A stretch of DNA of 37,657 nucleotides from Tolypothrix campylonemoides VB511288 (GTDB lineage Bacteria > Cyanobacteriota > Cyanobacteriia > Cyanobacteriales > Nostocaceae): NCBI GenBank assembly GCA_000828075.3, contig JXCB02000058.1, positions 25,448-63,104 of the forward strand. The letters are read 5' to 3'. The notes beneath the pieces are model-generated. The model ran no database searches and was not told the origin of the DNA. It saw nothing but the letters and a program-made list of their open reading frames with translations. The translations under genes and the position numbers were made by a program. Each line of letters begins with the position of its first letter. Position 1 is the stretch's first letter. This document shows positions 1 through 7,142 of this stretch, one piece after another.

Positions 1-9
1 GCGAACTCC

Positions 10-94
10 CCATGTATGACAGGTTAACATTTACTCTTTCTCGTCCATGTATGACATGGTTGTTCTCCAGCAAGCTTTACCACGTATTACACGG
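10..94. repeat. Three 15-bp motifs at an exact 35-nt period
   Basis: A motif reading CCATGTATGACA(T)GG occurs at 10 and 45, and a diverged form, CCACGTATTACACGG, at 80, so the starts are exactly 35 nt apart twice. The middle copy is an imperfect palindrome (CCATGT, 3 nt, ACATGG). The sequence between copies is not conserved. Regular spacing of a partly palindromic site suggests a protein-binding array such as iterons or transposase-binding sites at an element end. The window starts here, so further copies to the left cannot be excluded. The function is unknown. Confidence 0.5.
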
Positions 95-167
95 AGGGGT
101 TTTTAGCCGAGCCACAATCGCATTGAAACCTTACCCTGTTAGGCATTAATTCCTCTCTCCCTTTTAA

Positions 168-431
168 AATGAGCGAACGTACAGTCACTGGACTCTCGAC
201 TGTACTTTTGCCGAAGATGCTTGTCGCATTCGTTCTTTCCACAGTCCGAGGAATTTTGCTCTTTTAAGACGCTTTGCTCTTAATGCCCTTAACTGTGAAA
301 AAACCTACAAACGTAGTCTCCGTCAAAAAATGAAACGCACCGCTATGGATAATAATTATATGATTCAGGTTCTCAGTTGTTGTTTCATTGACAATACTTT
401 AGATTCTTCTAATTTCTTGTGTCAAGCCTGA
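168..431 (+). pseudogene. ISAs1-family transposase, C-terminal remnant
   Basis: The frame from 168 to the TGA at 429-431 is open for about 87 codons but has no start codon and follows a stop. It reads HWTLDCTFAEDACRIR, then ALLRRFALNALN, then LRQKMKRTAMDNNYM. This matches the C-terminal end of ISAs1 (H-repeat-associated, YhhI-like) transposases, with the HW..D....ED.CRIR block carrying the last catalytic acidic residue and the conserved R.FALN..N and RQKMKR.AMD.NY segments. About three quarters of the protein is missing upstream. Just after the stop, 431-450 reads ATTGAGATGCTCTTACCCTG, which would fit a right terminal inverted repeat ending CCCTG. No partner left end is visible. The 183 bases after this, to 614, hold no gene that I recognise. 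Confidence 0.75.
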
Positions 432-614
432 TTGAGATGCTCTTACCCTGGTGAAGATATTCAGAGTAGCACAAGAAAGATTTCGATTACATTCAAGTAA
501 GTATGAACAAGTAATCATGACGATTTGTGGACTTGTTCGGTTACGAATTGGAACATACCTCTTCTAGTTATAGAGACTTGGAATGAGGAAAAACTAAATT
601 ATTTCACATATCTG

Positions 615-1226
615 CTATTTTTTGGCTGATTCCCTATAAGAAACATCTCTAAGGCTTATTCTAACGTACAAGCTATCAATATGAGTATTCGGGCGATCGC
701 ACTTTATAAGGTAGCAATGGTAGGACTTTGGCTGTTTCCGGAGATGTCTAATGTAACTACGCAGAATACAGGTTTGGTCATCTGGACGGAATGAACCGGA
801 TAATAAACCATAACTATGTAATTTTTGTAGCCATTGGCAATCTAAAACATCCGTTTTGCGCCCAGGTACAGTTTTGACGTAGTGGGCATTCACCAGCTTG
901 ACCTCAAAACCACGGCTTTCTAACACTTGAAACACAGGTATCCAATATACCCCTGTTGATTCCATTGCTACTGTCTCAATCCCACACTTGTTTAACCAAT
1001 CCGCCATTGCATATAGCTCTGCTGTAAAACAGGCAAAACTACGTACACTCTCACTATCTCTGTCAACAGGAACACTCACCCAATGCCTATCCGCACCAAT
1101 ATCGATGCCTGCGGCATTCGGGTTAATCACAGGTAAATTTCCTTTCCCTGAACCAATTGGCTGTTCCTGCTTACTCATATGTTTTGACCACAGCGATCGC
1201 ATCATTTTTGTGTAAGGATGTACCAT
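615..1226 (-). pseudogene. IS110-family transposase, N-terminal half (left copy)
   Basis: This 203-codon frame begins MVHPYTKMM; the likely native start is MSKQEQPIGSG. It carries the N-terminal DEDD (RuvC-like) domain of IS110-family recombinases: NAAGIDIGADRHW with the first Asp, VAMESTGVYWIPVF with the Glu, and VPGRKTDVLDCQWLQ with the Asp pair. After the RSYIRHL segment (about residue 163) the translation stops resembling the family. The C-terminal Ser-containing Transposase_20 domain is absent, so the copy is broken. Bases 855-1303 are an inverted duplicate of 3668-4116. The copy here reaches 40-50 residues further into the family sequence than the right copy does. It cannot be an active transposase. 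Confidence 0.85.
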
Positions 1227-1303
1227 GCCTGGGTGAGGCTGATCAATTTAATCTCTCAAACGGGATAGTAACTGTCGTTACTTCACCAATATTTTTGCCA
1301 AAA
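855..1303. repeat. 449-bp inverted repeat, left arm
   Basis: This segment is the reverse complement of 3668-4116, apparently without mismatch in the parts I compared. It covers the first part of the IS110 transposase gene and about 77 bp upstream of it. The two arms flank a group II intron remnant in head-to-head orientation, about 2.4 kb apart. Such arms can recombine and invert the enclosed segment. Confidence 0.85.
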
Positions 1304-1727
1304 TCACCCAGAACCAGGCTTACATTCGGGCGCACACAGCACCATTGTTAAAACGGTTTTTGCTGTCATGGTACTACTCTAGTGTAAGATTTATTGGCCT
1401 TAGAACCCTCTTAACCTGTGTTTCTTCTATATTTTGCGGGAGCGAGAAACGCGCCCGTAGGAGGCTTATATCTTGCACCTCTATGAATAAACCCTGAATA
1501 CACGAATAAAAGTGTAAGAAAGTAACACCAGAAGCAAGAATGATATTACGGAATAACAAGTTATATTTAGAACTATAGAAATATTGAGAATACGGTAATG
1601 AACCTCAGTACAGGCGATCGTTAAATAGGAGAAGTGCCTGGATTTGCACCATGAACGAAAATATGAGCAGAATTGGGCGTGAAATGCATATAAATTAACC
1701 AAGAACTTTTGTGTCAATTCTTGCCCA
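1304..1727. other. No gene: IS110 upstream region and intron 3' flank
   Basis: There is no convincing gene in this stretch. On the minus strand, about 1227-1370 is the non-coding leader of the left IS110 copy, where IS110-group elements encode their bridge RNA. It contains GTAAC/GTTAC hairpin arms (minus strand of about 1267-1283) that are shared with the right copy. The part next to 1728 would be the 3' exon of the group II intron. Short open frames here (1374-1559, 1481-1717) show no family features and were left out. Confidence 0.4.
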
Positions 1728-1767
1728 GTCGGGTAGGGCGGGGGTATTTCTACCCCTTTCCCCCCTC

Positions 1768-1803
1768 AGAACCGTGCGAGCGACTTTACACCGCACACGG
1801 CTC
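1768..1803 (-). ncRNA. Group II intron domain V
   Basis: The minus strand reads GAGCCGTGTGCGG, then TGTAAAGTC, then GCTCGCACGGTTCT. This forms the hallmark domain V hairpin with the AGC-type catalytic base and the GNRA-like tip region. It sits 57 nt downstream of the stop codon of the maturase, as expected for the catalytic core. Confidence 0.85.
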
Positions 1804-1860
1804 AAGCAAATCATAAAACTACCAATTGGGTAACTCCTCGTCTACTCATAGAACCAACTT

Positions 1861-3519
1861 TCAACGGGAGTGTATCTGTTGATGACAATAGTAATGTACC
1901 AATTGGAGATTGGCATAACTATTGTTGCCTTGCAAATGACGAGGAATTTGATGGTGAGTGTGTAATGGTTCCCCGTTAAACAGGGATTCATTACACATTG
2001 GGCATCGATAATCTTGTTTGAGAGCTATCTTCTGGTAACTGGGAATTAAATCTTTGGATTTTGTCTTTTCCCTGTTCTTCCAATATGTTCTCAGATTCGG
2101 GTCATCGGGTGATGATGCCCCTTTAACAAGAACGTGTCTTTCTATCCCAAACCAACTAAATCTCAACAGATGTTTCCCTGTAAGTTTGTTACCAAACACC
2201 CAGTTATCATTTCTGTCAAGATTTAATCTTCCCCAGTATCGTTTCACTCGCCATCCCTGTGGTTTATTAGGGTGCATTCGTTTGGTGTACCTTTTTTCCC
2301 TCTGAAACATCCAATTATCTAGACCACGAAATGTTTCTGAGGAAACCCCGATACGGAAATAGTTAGCCTCGCCTCGAATAATCGGGTTAAGCTTATCTAT
2401 TAAAACATCGATATTTTCGCTATTATGTTCAAGCCAAATTTGTCGGAGTTTATTCCGTATTCTCTGTATGGATTTCTTGCTGGGTTTTATTAGCAATTTC
2501 CAGCCCGTTTTTGTATTGGTTACTGGATACTGCCTAACGTTGAATCCGAGGAAATCAAATCCTTCACTAATATGAACAATTTTGGTCTTTTCATCTGAGA
2601 GGGTAAGTCCTCTTGACTTCATCCATTCGTTTAGGATAGATACTGATAATTCAGCATCCTCTTTAGTTTCACAAAAAACCACAAAGTCATCGGCATAGCG
2701 TACAAAAGCGCGTTTACTTATGAGTTCGCCATTCTTTTTGTATTTTATGCCTAACACTTGTTCAATTCCATGCAGAGCTATATTGGCTAATAACGGCGAA
2801 ACAATTCCACCTTGCGGTGTACCCGTTTCAGTGTAATGGAAAATTCCATTGTCCACATACCCTGCTTTTAACCATTGTTGAATTAATTTCCTGGCTGGGA
2901 AATTACCAATGGCTTTCATTAATGGTTCGTGTGCAATGTTATCAAAGCACCCCTTGATATCGGCGTCTACAACCCATTTCTTCCTTCTGTGAGGACAAGC
3001 AATTCCATAGATTTTTGCAATTGCATCATGAGCGCTTCTGCCAGGACGAAAACCGTAGCTGCTGCGTTCAAATAGAGCTTCCCAATAGGGTTCCAATGCG
3101 TTTTTTACAATCGCTTGTAGGCAGCGGTCTATTATGCAAGGTATTCCGAGAGGTCTTTGTTTTCCATTTGGCTTGGGGATATACACCCTTTTAGCTGGAA
3201 GTGGTTTCCAAGGGATAAATTGTATTAGTGCATCTACTAACACTCCCCTGGCTAGAGGTGTTTTCACCAGAAGTTTGTCCACACCCGGTGTATTCCTGCC
3301 AGAGTTGATTTGCGTTACTTTCCTTACCGATAACAGGATATTGGAGTAGCTACGCATTAGCAACCTTTGTAGGTTGCGAACCAATTTCAACTTACCCTGA
3401 GTGGCAGCCTTGAAAATTCTTTGTCTGAGTCTCCTAACTACTTTGTTGGCTCTGCACCAATCTATGCTTTGCCAATCAGTAGTTCTCGGAGTTACGTTCA
3501 CAATCCCAGCGGACTGCAT
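1861..3519 (-). CDS. ltrA: Group II intron reverse transcriptase/maturase with HNH domain
   Basis: This is a multifunctional intron-encoded protein (552 aa) that binds its intron RNA to aid splicing and copies it into DNA at the target site. The RT domain spans about residues 60-330: VYIPKPNGKQRPLGIP, SYGFRPGRSAHDA, DADIKGCFDNI (first catalytic Asp), TPQGGIVSPLLANI and the RYADDF active site with YADD at 275-278. Next come the maturase (X) domain and, at about 505-550, an HNH endonuclease domain with CPMC, HTHHQIPRH and HYYCHQQIH. The length is normal for a cyanobacterial CL-class protein and no frameshift is seen. Its own intron lacks the 5' domains, so it is probably an orphan that could act only in trans. 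The short upstream piece and domain V rule out retron or DGR RTs. Confidence 0.9.
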   Translation of the reverse strand: MQSAGIVNVTPRTTDWQSIDWCRANKVVRRLRQRIFKAATQGKLKLVRNLQRLLMRSYSNILLSVRKVTQINSGRNTPGVDKLLVKTPLARGVLVDALIQFIPWKPLPAKRVYIPKPNGKQRPLGIPCIIDRCLQAIVKNALEPYWEALFERSSYGFRPGRSAHDAIAKIYGIACPHRRKKWVVDADIKGCFDNIAHEPLMKAIGNFPARKLIQQWLKAGYVDNGIFHYTETGTPQGGIVSPLLANIALHGIEQVLGIKYKKNGELISKRAFVRYADDFVVFCETKEDAELSVSILNEWMKSRGLTLSDEKTKIVHISEGFDFLGFNVRQYPVTNTKTGWKLLIKPSKKSIQRIRNKLRQIWLEHNSENIDVLIDKLNPIIRGEANYFRIGVSSETFRGLDNWMFQREKRYTKRMHPNKPQGWRVKRYWGRLNLDRNDNWVFGNKLTGKHLLRFSWFGIERHVLVKGASSPDDPNLRTYWKNREKTKSKDLIPSYQKIALKQDYRCPMCNESLFNGEPLHTHHQIPRHLQGNNSYANLQLVHYYCHQQIHSR

Positions 3520-3667
3520 CTAACTTTTCCTTTTGAGTTCGGTAACATCACAAAGGCATTTCAAGAGATTCAGCTGCCATACGTCAGCACCCTTTCAGGT
3601 CAGGCATTTTGCCCTATCCACCTGGTTATGTATTCCCATTACCTTCTCGGTTGGTGGCATTTGCTTC

Positions 3668-4116
3668 TTTTGGCAAAAATATTGGTGAAGTAACGACAGT
3701 TACTATCCCGTTTGAGAGATTAAATTGATCAGCCTCACCCAGGCATGGTACATCCTTACACAAAAATGATGCGATCGCTGTGGTCAAAACATATGAGTAA
3801 GCAGGAACAGCCAATTGGTTCAGGGAAAGGAAATTTACCTGTGATTAACCCGAATGCCGCAGGCATCGATATTGGTGCGGATAGGCATTGGGTGAGTGTT
3901 CCTGTTGACAGAGATAGTGAGAGTGTACGTAGTTTTGCCTGTTTTACAGCAGAGCTATATGCAATGGCGGATTGGTTAAACAAGTGTGGGATTGAGACAG
4001 TAGCAATGGAATCAACAGGGGTATATTGGATACCTGTGTTTCAAGTGTTAGAAAGCCGTGGTTTTGAGGTCAAGCTGGTGAATGCCCACTACGTCAAAAC
4101 TGTACCTGGGCGCAAA
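3668..4116. repeat. 449-bp inverted repeat, right arm
   Basis: This is the reverse complement of 855-1303. On its left side it abuts the truncated group II intron. On its right side it ends exactly where the right IS110 copy jumps to the C-terminal part of the gene (GGCGCAAA, then TTTGTCTGAGG). Confidence 0.85.
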
Positions 4117-4552
4117 TTTGTCTGAGGTGGGATTAGATCCAAAACGCTTCTTGAGTGTTAAGCACTTTACCTCCTGGTTGGGCTTATGCCCAGGGCAACG
4201 TATTACTGGCGGCAAAGTCAAAAGCTCTAAAACTCGCCCAGTTGTCAATCGTGCTGCAAATGCTTTTCGCTTAGCTGCTTCTTCTTTAAAGCAGAGTCGC
4301 TCTGCTTTGGGCGCTTTTTACCGTCGAATCAAATCGCGTTTGGGCGCACCCAAAGCCATTACTGCCACCGCACACAAGTTGGCACGCTTATTTTACCTTA
4401 TGTGGACTCAAGCTGCCGAGTATGTTGACCCAGGTCTAGACTACTATGAGCAACAATATCAGGAACGTGTATTCCACAACCTTAAGAAAAAAGCGCAGTC
4501 TTTGGGCTTTGATTTGGTTCCTCAATCTTCTACCACCGAAGGTGTTTCTTGA
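3745..4552 (+). pseudogene. IS110-family transposase with internal deletion (right copy)
   Basis: Two frames together form one damaged gene. Positions 3745-4125 encode the N-terminal DEDD domain (NAAGIDIGADRHW, AMESTGVYWIPVF) up to VPGRK. Positions 4118-4552 then continue in another frame with the C-terminal Transposase_20 domain: LSEVGLDPKRF, HFTSWLGLCPG, RAANAFRLAA and AITATAHKLARLFY. The second Asp pair (TDVLD) and the linker, roughly 150 or more residues, are deleted, and the join is out of frame. The element is therefore dead, although it keeps both the start and the end of the gene. The left copy at 615-1226 retains part of what was lost here. IS110-family elements have no classical inverted repeats, so the outer ends are not defined. 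Confidence 0.85.
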
Positions 4553-4668
4553 GGACTGCCCCACGCGCGACGCTAAGAGGCTATTTATAAAGTAAATCTA
4601 AAGGTGGTAGGAGGAGATTGTCGCAAGGATTAAAATACATCATATACAGTGTATTTACATAGACGTTC

Positions 4669-5484
4669 ATGGCACGAAAGTCTTATGCCACAGACTTAAA
4701 TGATATGGAGTGGGAAATCCTGGCTCCGCTAATTCCACCAGCTAAGTTAGGTGGACATCCTCGCACAACTGATATGCGAGCAGTATGCAATGCAATCTAC
4801 TATCACTTGAAAACAGGATGTCAATGGAATATGTTGCCAAGAGATTTTCCACCAAGCTCAACAGTATACAACTACTACCGAAAATGGCAGCGTAAGGGAA
4901 TCTGGGAAAAATTAAACCATACACTGCGTGATCAAGTTCGCACAAAATTAGGTAAATCAACACAACCAACGGCGTTCGCGTAGCGTGCCGGAGGCAATCG
5001 CCGCAGACAGTCAGTCGGTAAAAACGACTGAAAAAAGGGGGATGTCTACGGCTTTGATGGTGGCAAGCTAGTCAAAGGAAGGAAACGCCAGACAATCGTT
5101 GATAGCCTTGGGCTATTGCTCAAAGTGGTTGTGAGTGAAGGCAATGCTCGTGAAAGAGTGCTTGCAGCGTATGCTTTGATGGAACTAGTGGAGGAACGCC
5201 CAGAATTATTGGAAAAAGTTGAAGTCATGTGGGTTGACTCGGGGTATGACGGTGATAAGTTTGCACTGGCTGTTTGGTTGATGACTCAAGCTCATGTTGA
5301 GGTCATGCGCCGTACTGATAAAGAGTTTGAAGTTTTACCCAAGCGTTGGGTAGTAGAAAGAACATTCGGCTGGTTTAACCAGTACCATCGTTTGAGTAAG
5401 GATTACGAACGTCTTCCTGAAATCAGCGAAGCTGCCATATATGCCGTTATGACTCGTATTATGTTACGTCGTCTAGCCGTCTAA
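4669..5484 (+). pseudogene. IS5-family DDE transposase, interrupted
   Basis: The first part (4669-4983) has the N-terminal DUF4096-type region: DMEWEILAPLIPP, GGHPRTTDMRAVCNAIYY and TGCQWNMLPRDFPP. It stops at a TAG that lies in an inserted GC-rich REP-like segment at about 4971-5000. The middle, AADSQSVKT with the first catalytic Asp, reads in a different frame at 5000-5035. After the A6G5 run at 5031-5041 the frame changes again to YGFDGGKLVKGRKR and then to the long downstream part with WVDSGYDGDKF (second Asp) and VVERTFGWFNQYHRLSKDYE (catalytic Glu). The A6G5 run might once have been a -1 slippage site, but the in-frame stop from the inserted repeat makes this copy non-functional. Confidence 0.82.
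4971..5003. repeat. REP-like insert inside the IS5 transposase
   Basis: GGCGTTCGCGTAGCGTGCC followed by GGAGGCAATCGCC is a GC-rich palindromic segment of a kind scattered through this window (for example at 11229-11262, 14204-14235 and 22441-22549). Here it lies between the codons for QPT and AADSQSVKT of the transposase and brings the TAG stop. Confidence 0.55.
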
Positions 5485-5507
5485 AGATTTACTTTATAAA
5501 TGGTCTC

Positions 5508-5885
5508 TAAGTGCGATGGTGTGGAGCACCCGCCACGAATGCGATCGCACCCCAAGCCGACTTTCTAAACATCCCACTCACAACATCTTTTACAACCCTT
5601 GCTACATAAGCTTTACGCAAAGTGTTTCTTGAGAGTTAACGTAATTTTCAAAAAGTTTAAACTGGCTTTCATAGTTGATAGCAATTCTGCTGACTGCACT
5701 CCTTGTTTGTGAGCGCAGACATTTATTTTGCATATTTATCGGGCAATACCGTTCTGATAAGATTAGAATCCTTATCGGGAACACAATGTAGAGACGCGCC
5801 ACCTCTCGTCTCTACACACGTTATTTTTTACACATCAACCTTAACTGAACCGTATTGACACAACCGTAGGTTTTCCGCGCTCTTT
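5508..5885. other. Intergenic, with a GTAGAGACG hairpin
   Basis: No gene is supported in this stretch. Bases 5516-5562 are GC-rich and REP-like with a HIP1 site. At 5787-5816 there is a hairpin, TGTAGAGACG with CGTCTCTACA and a 10-nt loop, a dispersed repeat type common in Nostocales. It lies just downstream of the minus-strand gene at 5886-6890 and may end its transcript, but there is no long T run on that strand. Confidence 0.5.
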
Positions 5886-6890
5886 CTAGTTTTCTTTGTC
5901 ACCAACTCCATAATACTTCTCCAACCATTGCAACAAGCCGGACTCAACAGGGGTCAAGTAAGTCTGCCGTCCTAAAGACTCCAACACTGTGTAGGCACAG
6001 CGGTCTAGCATTCCACTAGATTGTAAACGCTTAATACGTTTGAGGATTTGTGGCAGTTGGCGATGCAGTTCTGGGGAGTCAATTTTGTTGAGATTTTCAG
6101 GTTTCACGTTTAGGGTAGTATCATGAACGTCAACCTCTACAGTAAAGTCATTGAGTACAGATGCGATCGCCCAACAGCCATTATATTTACGTTCAGCACC
6201 CTCTAACCTAGTTAAGATAAACACGTCACCTACTTGGCAAAAATCAGTAGCAAGAAACAAAGGCTTTTGCTTCAGCTTTTCCACAATCCCCTTGACAATT
6301 CGTCCACTTGGTACTTTACCGCCAGCTTCTTCTACACCCTGCAACCATGCAGCTGCTTGAATCTCTGGTTCAAAATTCGCTTTAGCCAAATCGCGCAACT
6401 GACGCTCATTGGTCGGCATAGGAATTTGCCGACCATTGGTCGGCAAAAATTTCTGAATGTTGTCACAAACAACAGCAGCCGCAATCTTCAGGTAAGCAGT
6501 GTCGCGACTATAATTGAAGCGAGCGCGGCAGTATTCCTCAAAAGTCTTGTGAGTACTCCGGTATAAGCGCCGTTCCCTCAGCTCCCTCAAAGCACAACCC
6601 GCCTCATAAAATGCCCGTTCTATTTTTAGCTCCAATCTGTGGCGGTCAGCTACTTCCTCCTCGGTTAGCTCCTCTAGCACCTCAACTGCAACTACTGCGG
6701 TATCAACTGCTGATAATTCAGATAGGGTTGAAAATTCTTCCCTTAGCTTGGATTTGCCCTCTACCAGTTCACACTCTAAAGGATTAGAGGACGTGGGGAC
6801 TGAAATTTTGCTACCACTTCTTTTTTGCTGCTTCTTCGCTTTTTTTCCATGAACTTCTTTACCAGGCTTGAATTCCAGTTCTGCAGTCAT
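5886..6890 (-). CDS. Plasmid-type hypothetical protein, possible DNA-binding/partition role
   Basis: This is a 334-aa protein of a type I associate with cyanobacterial plasmids, without a firm family name. The N-terminal 50 residues are basic and Lys/Ser rich (KKAKKQQKRSGSK). Residues about 80-130 form a helical segment, ELKIERAFYEAGCALRELRE then YRSTHKTFEEYCRARF and YSRDTAYLKIAAA. This resembles the DUF3102/ParB-like helical DNA-binding regions of plasmid and phage proteins. The middle contains the near-repeat LPTNGRQIPMPTNERQLRDL. The C-terminal part (VGDVFILTRLEG and VEVDVHDTTLNVKPENL) looks like a small beta domain. The start is supported by GAGG 9 nt upstream of the ATG. It lies on the same strand as, and 250 bp downstream of, the PrimPol gene. 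A role in plasmid maintenance is an inference from context. Confidence 0.7.
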   Translation of the reverse strand: MTAELEFKPGKEVHGKKAKKQQKRSGSKISVPTSSNPLECELVEGKSKLREEFSTLSELSAVDTAVVAVEVLEELTEEEVADRHRLELKIERAFYEAGCALRELRERRLYRSTHKTFEEYCRARFNYSRDTAYLKIAAAVVCDNIQKFLPTNGRQIPMPTNERQLRDLAKANFEPEIQAAAWLQGVEEAGGKVPSGRIVKGIVEKLKQKPLFLATDFCQVGDVFILTRLEGAERKYNGCWAIASVLNDFTVEVDVHDTTLNVKPENLNKIDSPELHRQLPQILKRIKRLQSSGMLDRCAYTVLESLGRQTYLTPVESGLLQWLEKYYGVGDKEN

Positions 6891-7000
6891 AATTGATACC
6901 TCTTCAAAACTGCTGAAACTTTTGTACGGAGGAACTTCACTTTTAGAATGCGGTTATTGTCCGTTTTCACGGTATGAGCGTACTTCCTAACTCTTGAGTT

Positions 7001-7025
7001 CATCAGCTACGGAACCTAGCTGATG
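7001..7025. other. Perfect 8-bp stem hairpin between two minus-strand genes
   Basis: CATCAGCT and AGCTGATG are separated by 9 nt in the gap between the PrimPol gene and the downstream gene at 5886-6890. There is no T run on the minus strand, so it is not a clear terminator. It may be an RNA-processing or operator site. Confidence 0.35.
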
Positions 7026-7142
7026 TGTGGTTACTACTTGTGAACGTGAACGTAAGCGCACCCTAAGAGTGTCACAAAAGGTGAGAATTGAACACAAGAT
7101 GCTCTAAAGCAACAAAAGTCGGAGTTTTCAATACGCTCGAAC

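Larger units (their letters stand above)
1728..3667 (-). mobile_element. Group II intron remnant, 5' truncated
   Basis: On the minus strand the 3' end of a bacterial group II intron is clear. Domain V is at 1803-1768 and is followed by a domain VI-like stem and the end CTACCCGAC at about 1728. The encoded reverse transcriptase fills 1861-3519. Upstream of that gene only about 148 bp remain before the right arm of the IS110 inverted repeat begins at 3668, and no GUGYG 5' boundary is found. Domains I and II, normally several hundred nt, are therefore missing. The intron should be unable to splice in cis, although its protein may be intact. Boundaries are approximate at the 3' end and set by the repeat junction at the 5' end. 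Confidence 0.8.
4577..5507 (+). mobile_element. IS5-family insertion sequence (931 bp)
   Basis: The two ends are 23-bp imperfect inverted repeats: GAGGCTATTTATAAAGTAAA at the left, and at the right the complement of GAGACCATTTATAAAGTAAA, each continuing TCT. The bases outside are TAA at 4574-4576 and TAA at 5508-5510, a 3-bp target duplication typical of the IS427/IS1031 side of the IS5 family. The element carries one broken transposase gene. The clean ends and duplication suggest a fairly recent insertion that decayed afterwards. Confidence 0.88.

Noticed and set aside
10-94. The 35-nt periodic motif as a small CRISPR array.
   Set aside because: The repeats are only about 15 bp, diverged in the third copy, and the intervals are about 20 nt; binding sites are a simpler explanation.
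1861-3519. The reverse transcriptase as part of a retron, DGR or CRISPR-associated RT.
   Set aside because: Group II domain V lies directly downstream and the protein has maturase and HNH domains. No template/variable repeat pair or msr/msd was seen, and the CRISPR locus is more than 20 kb away.
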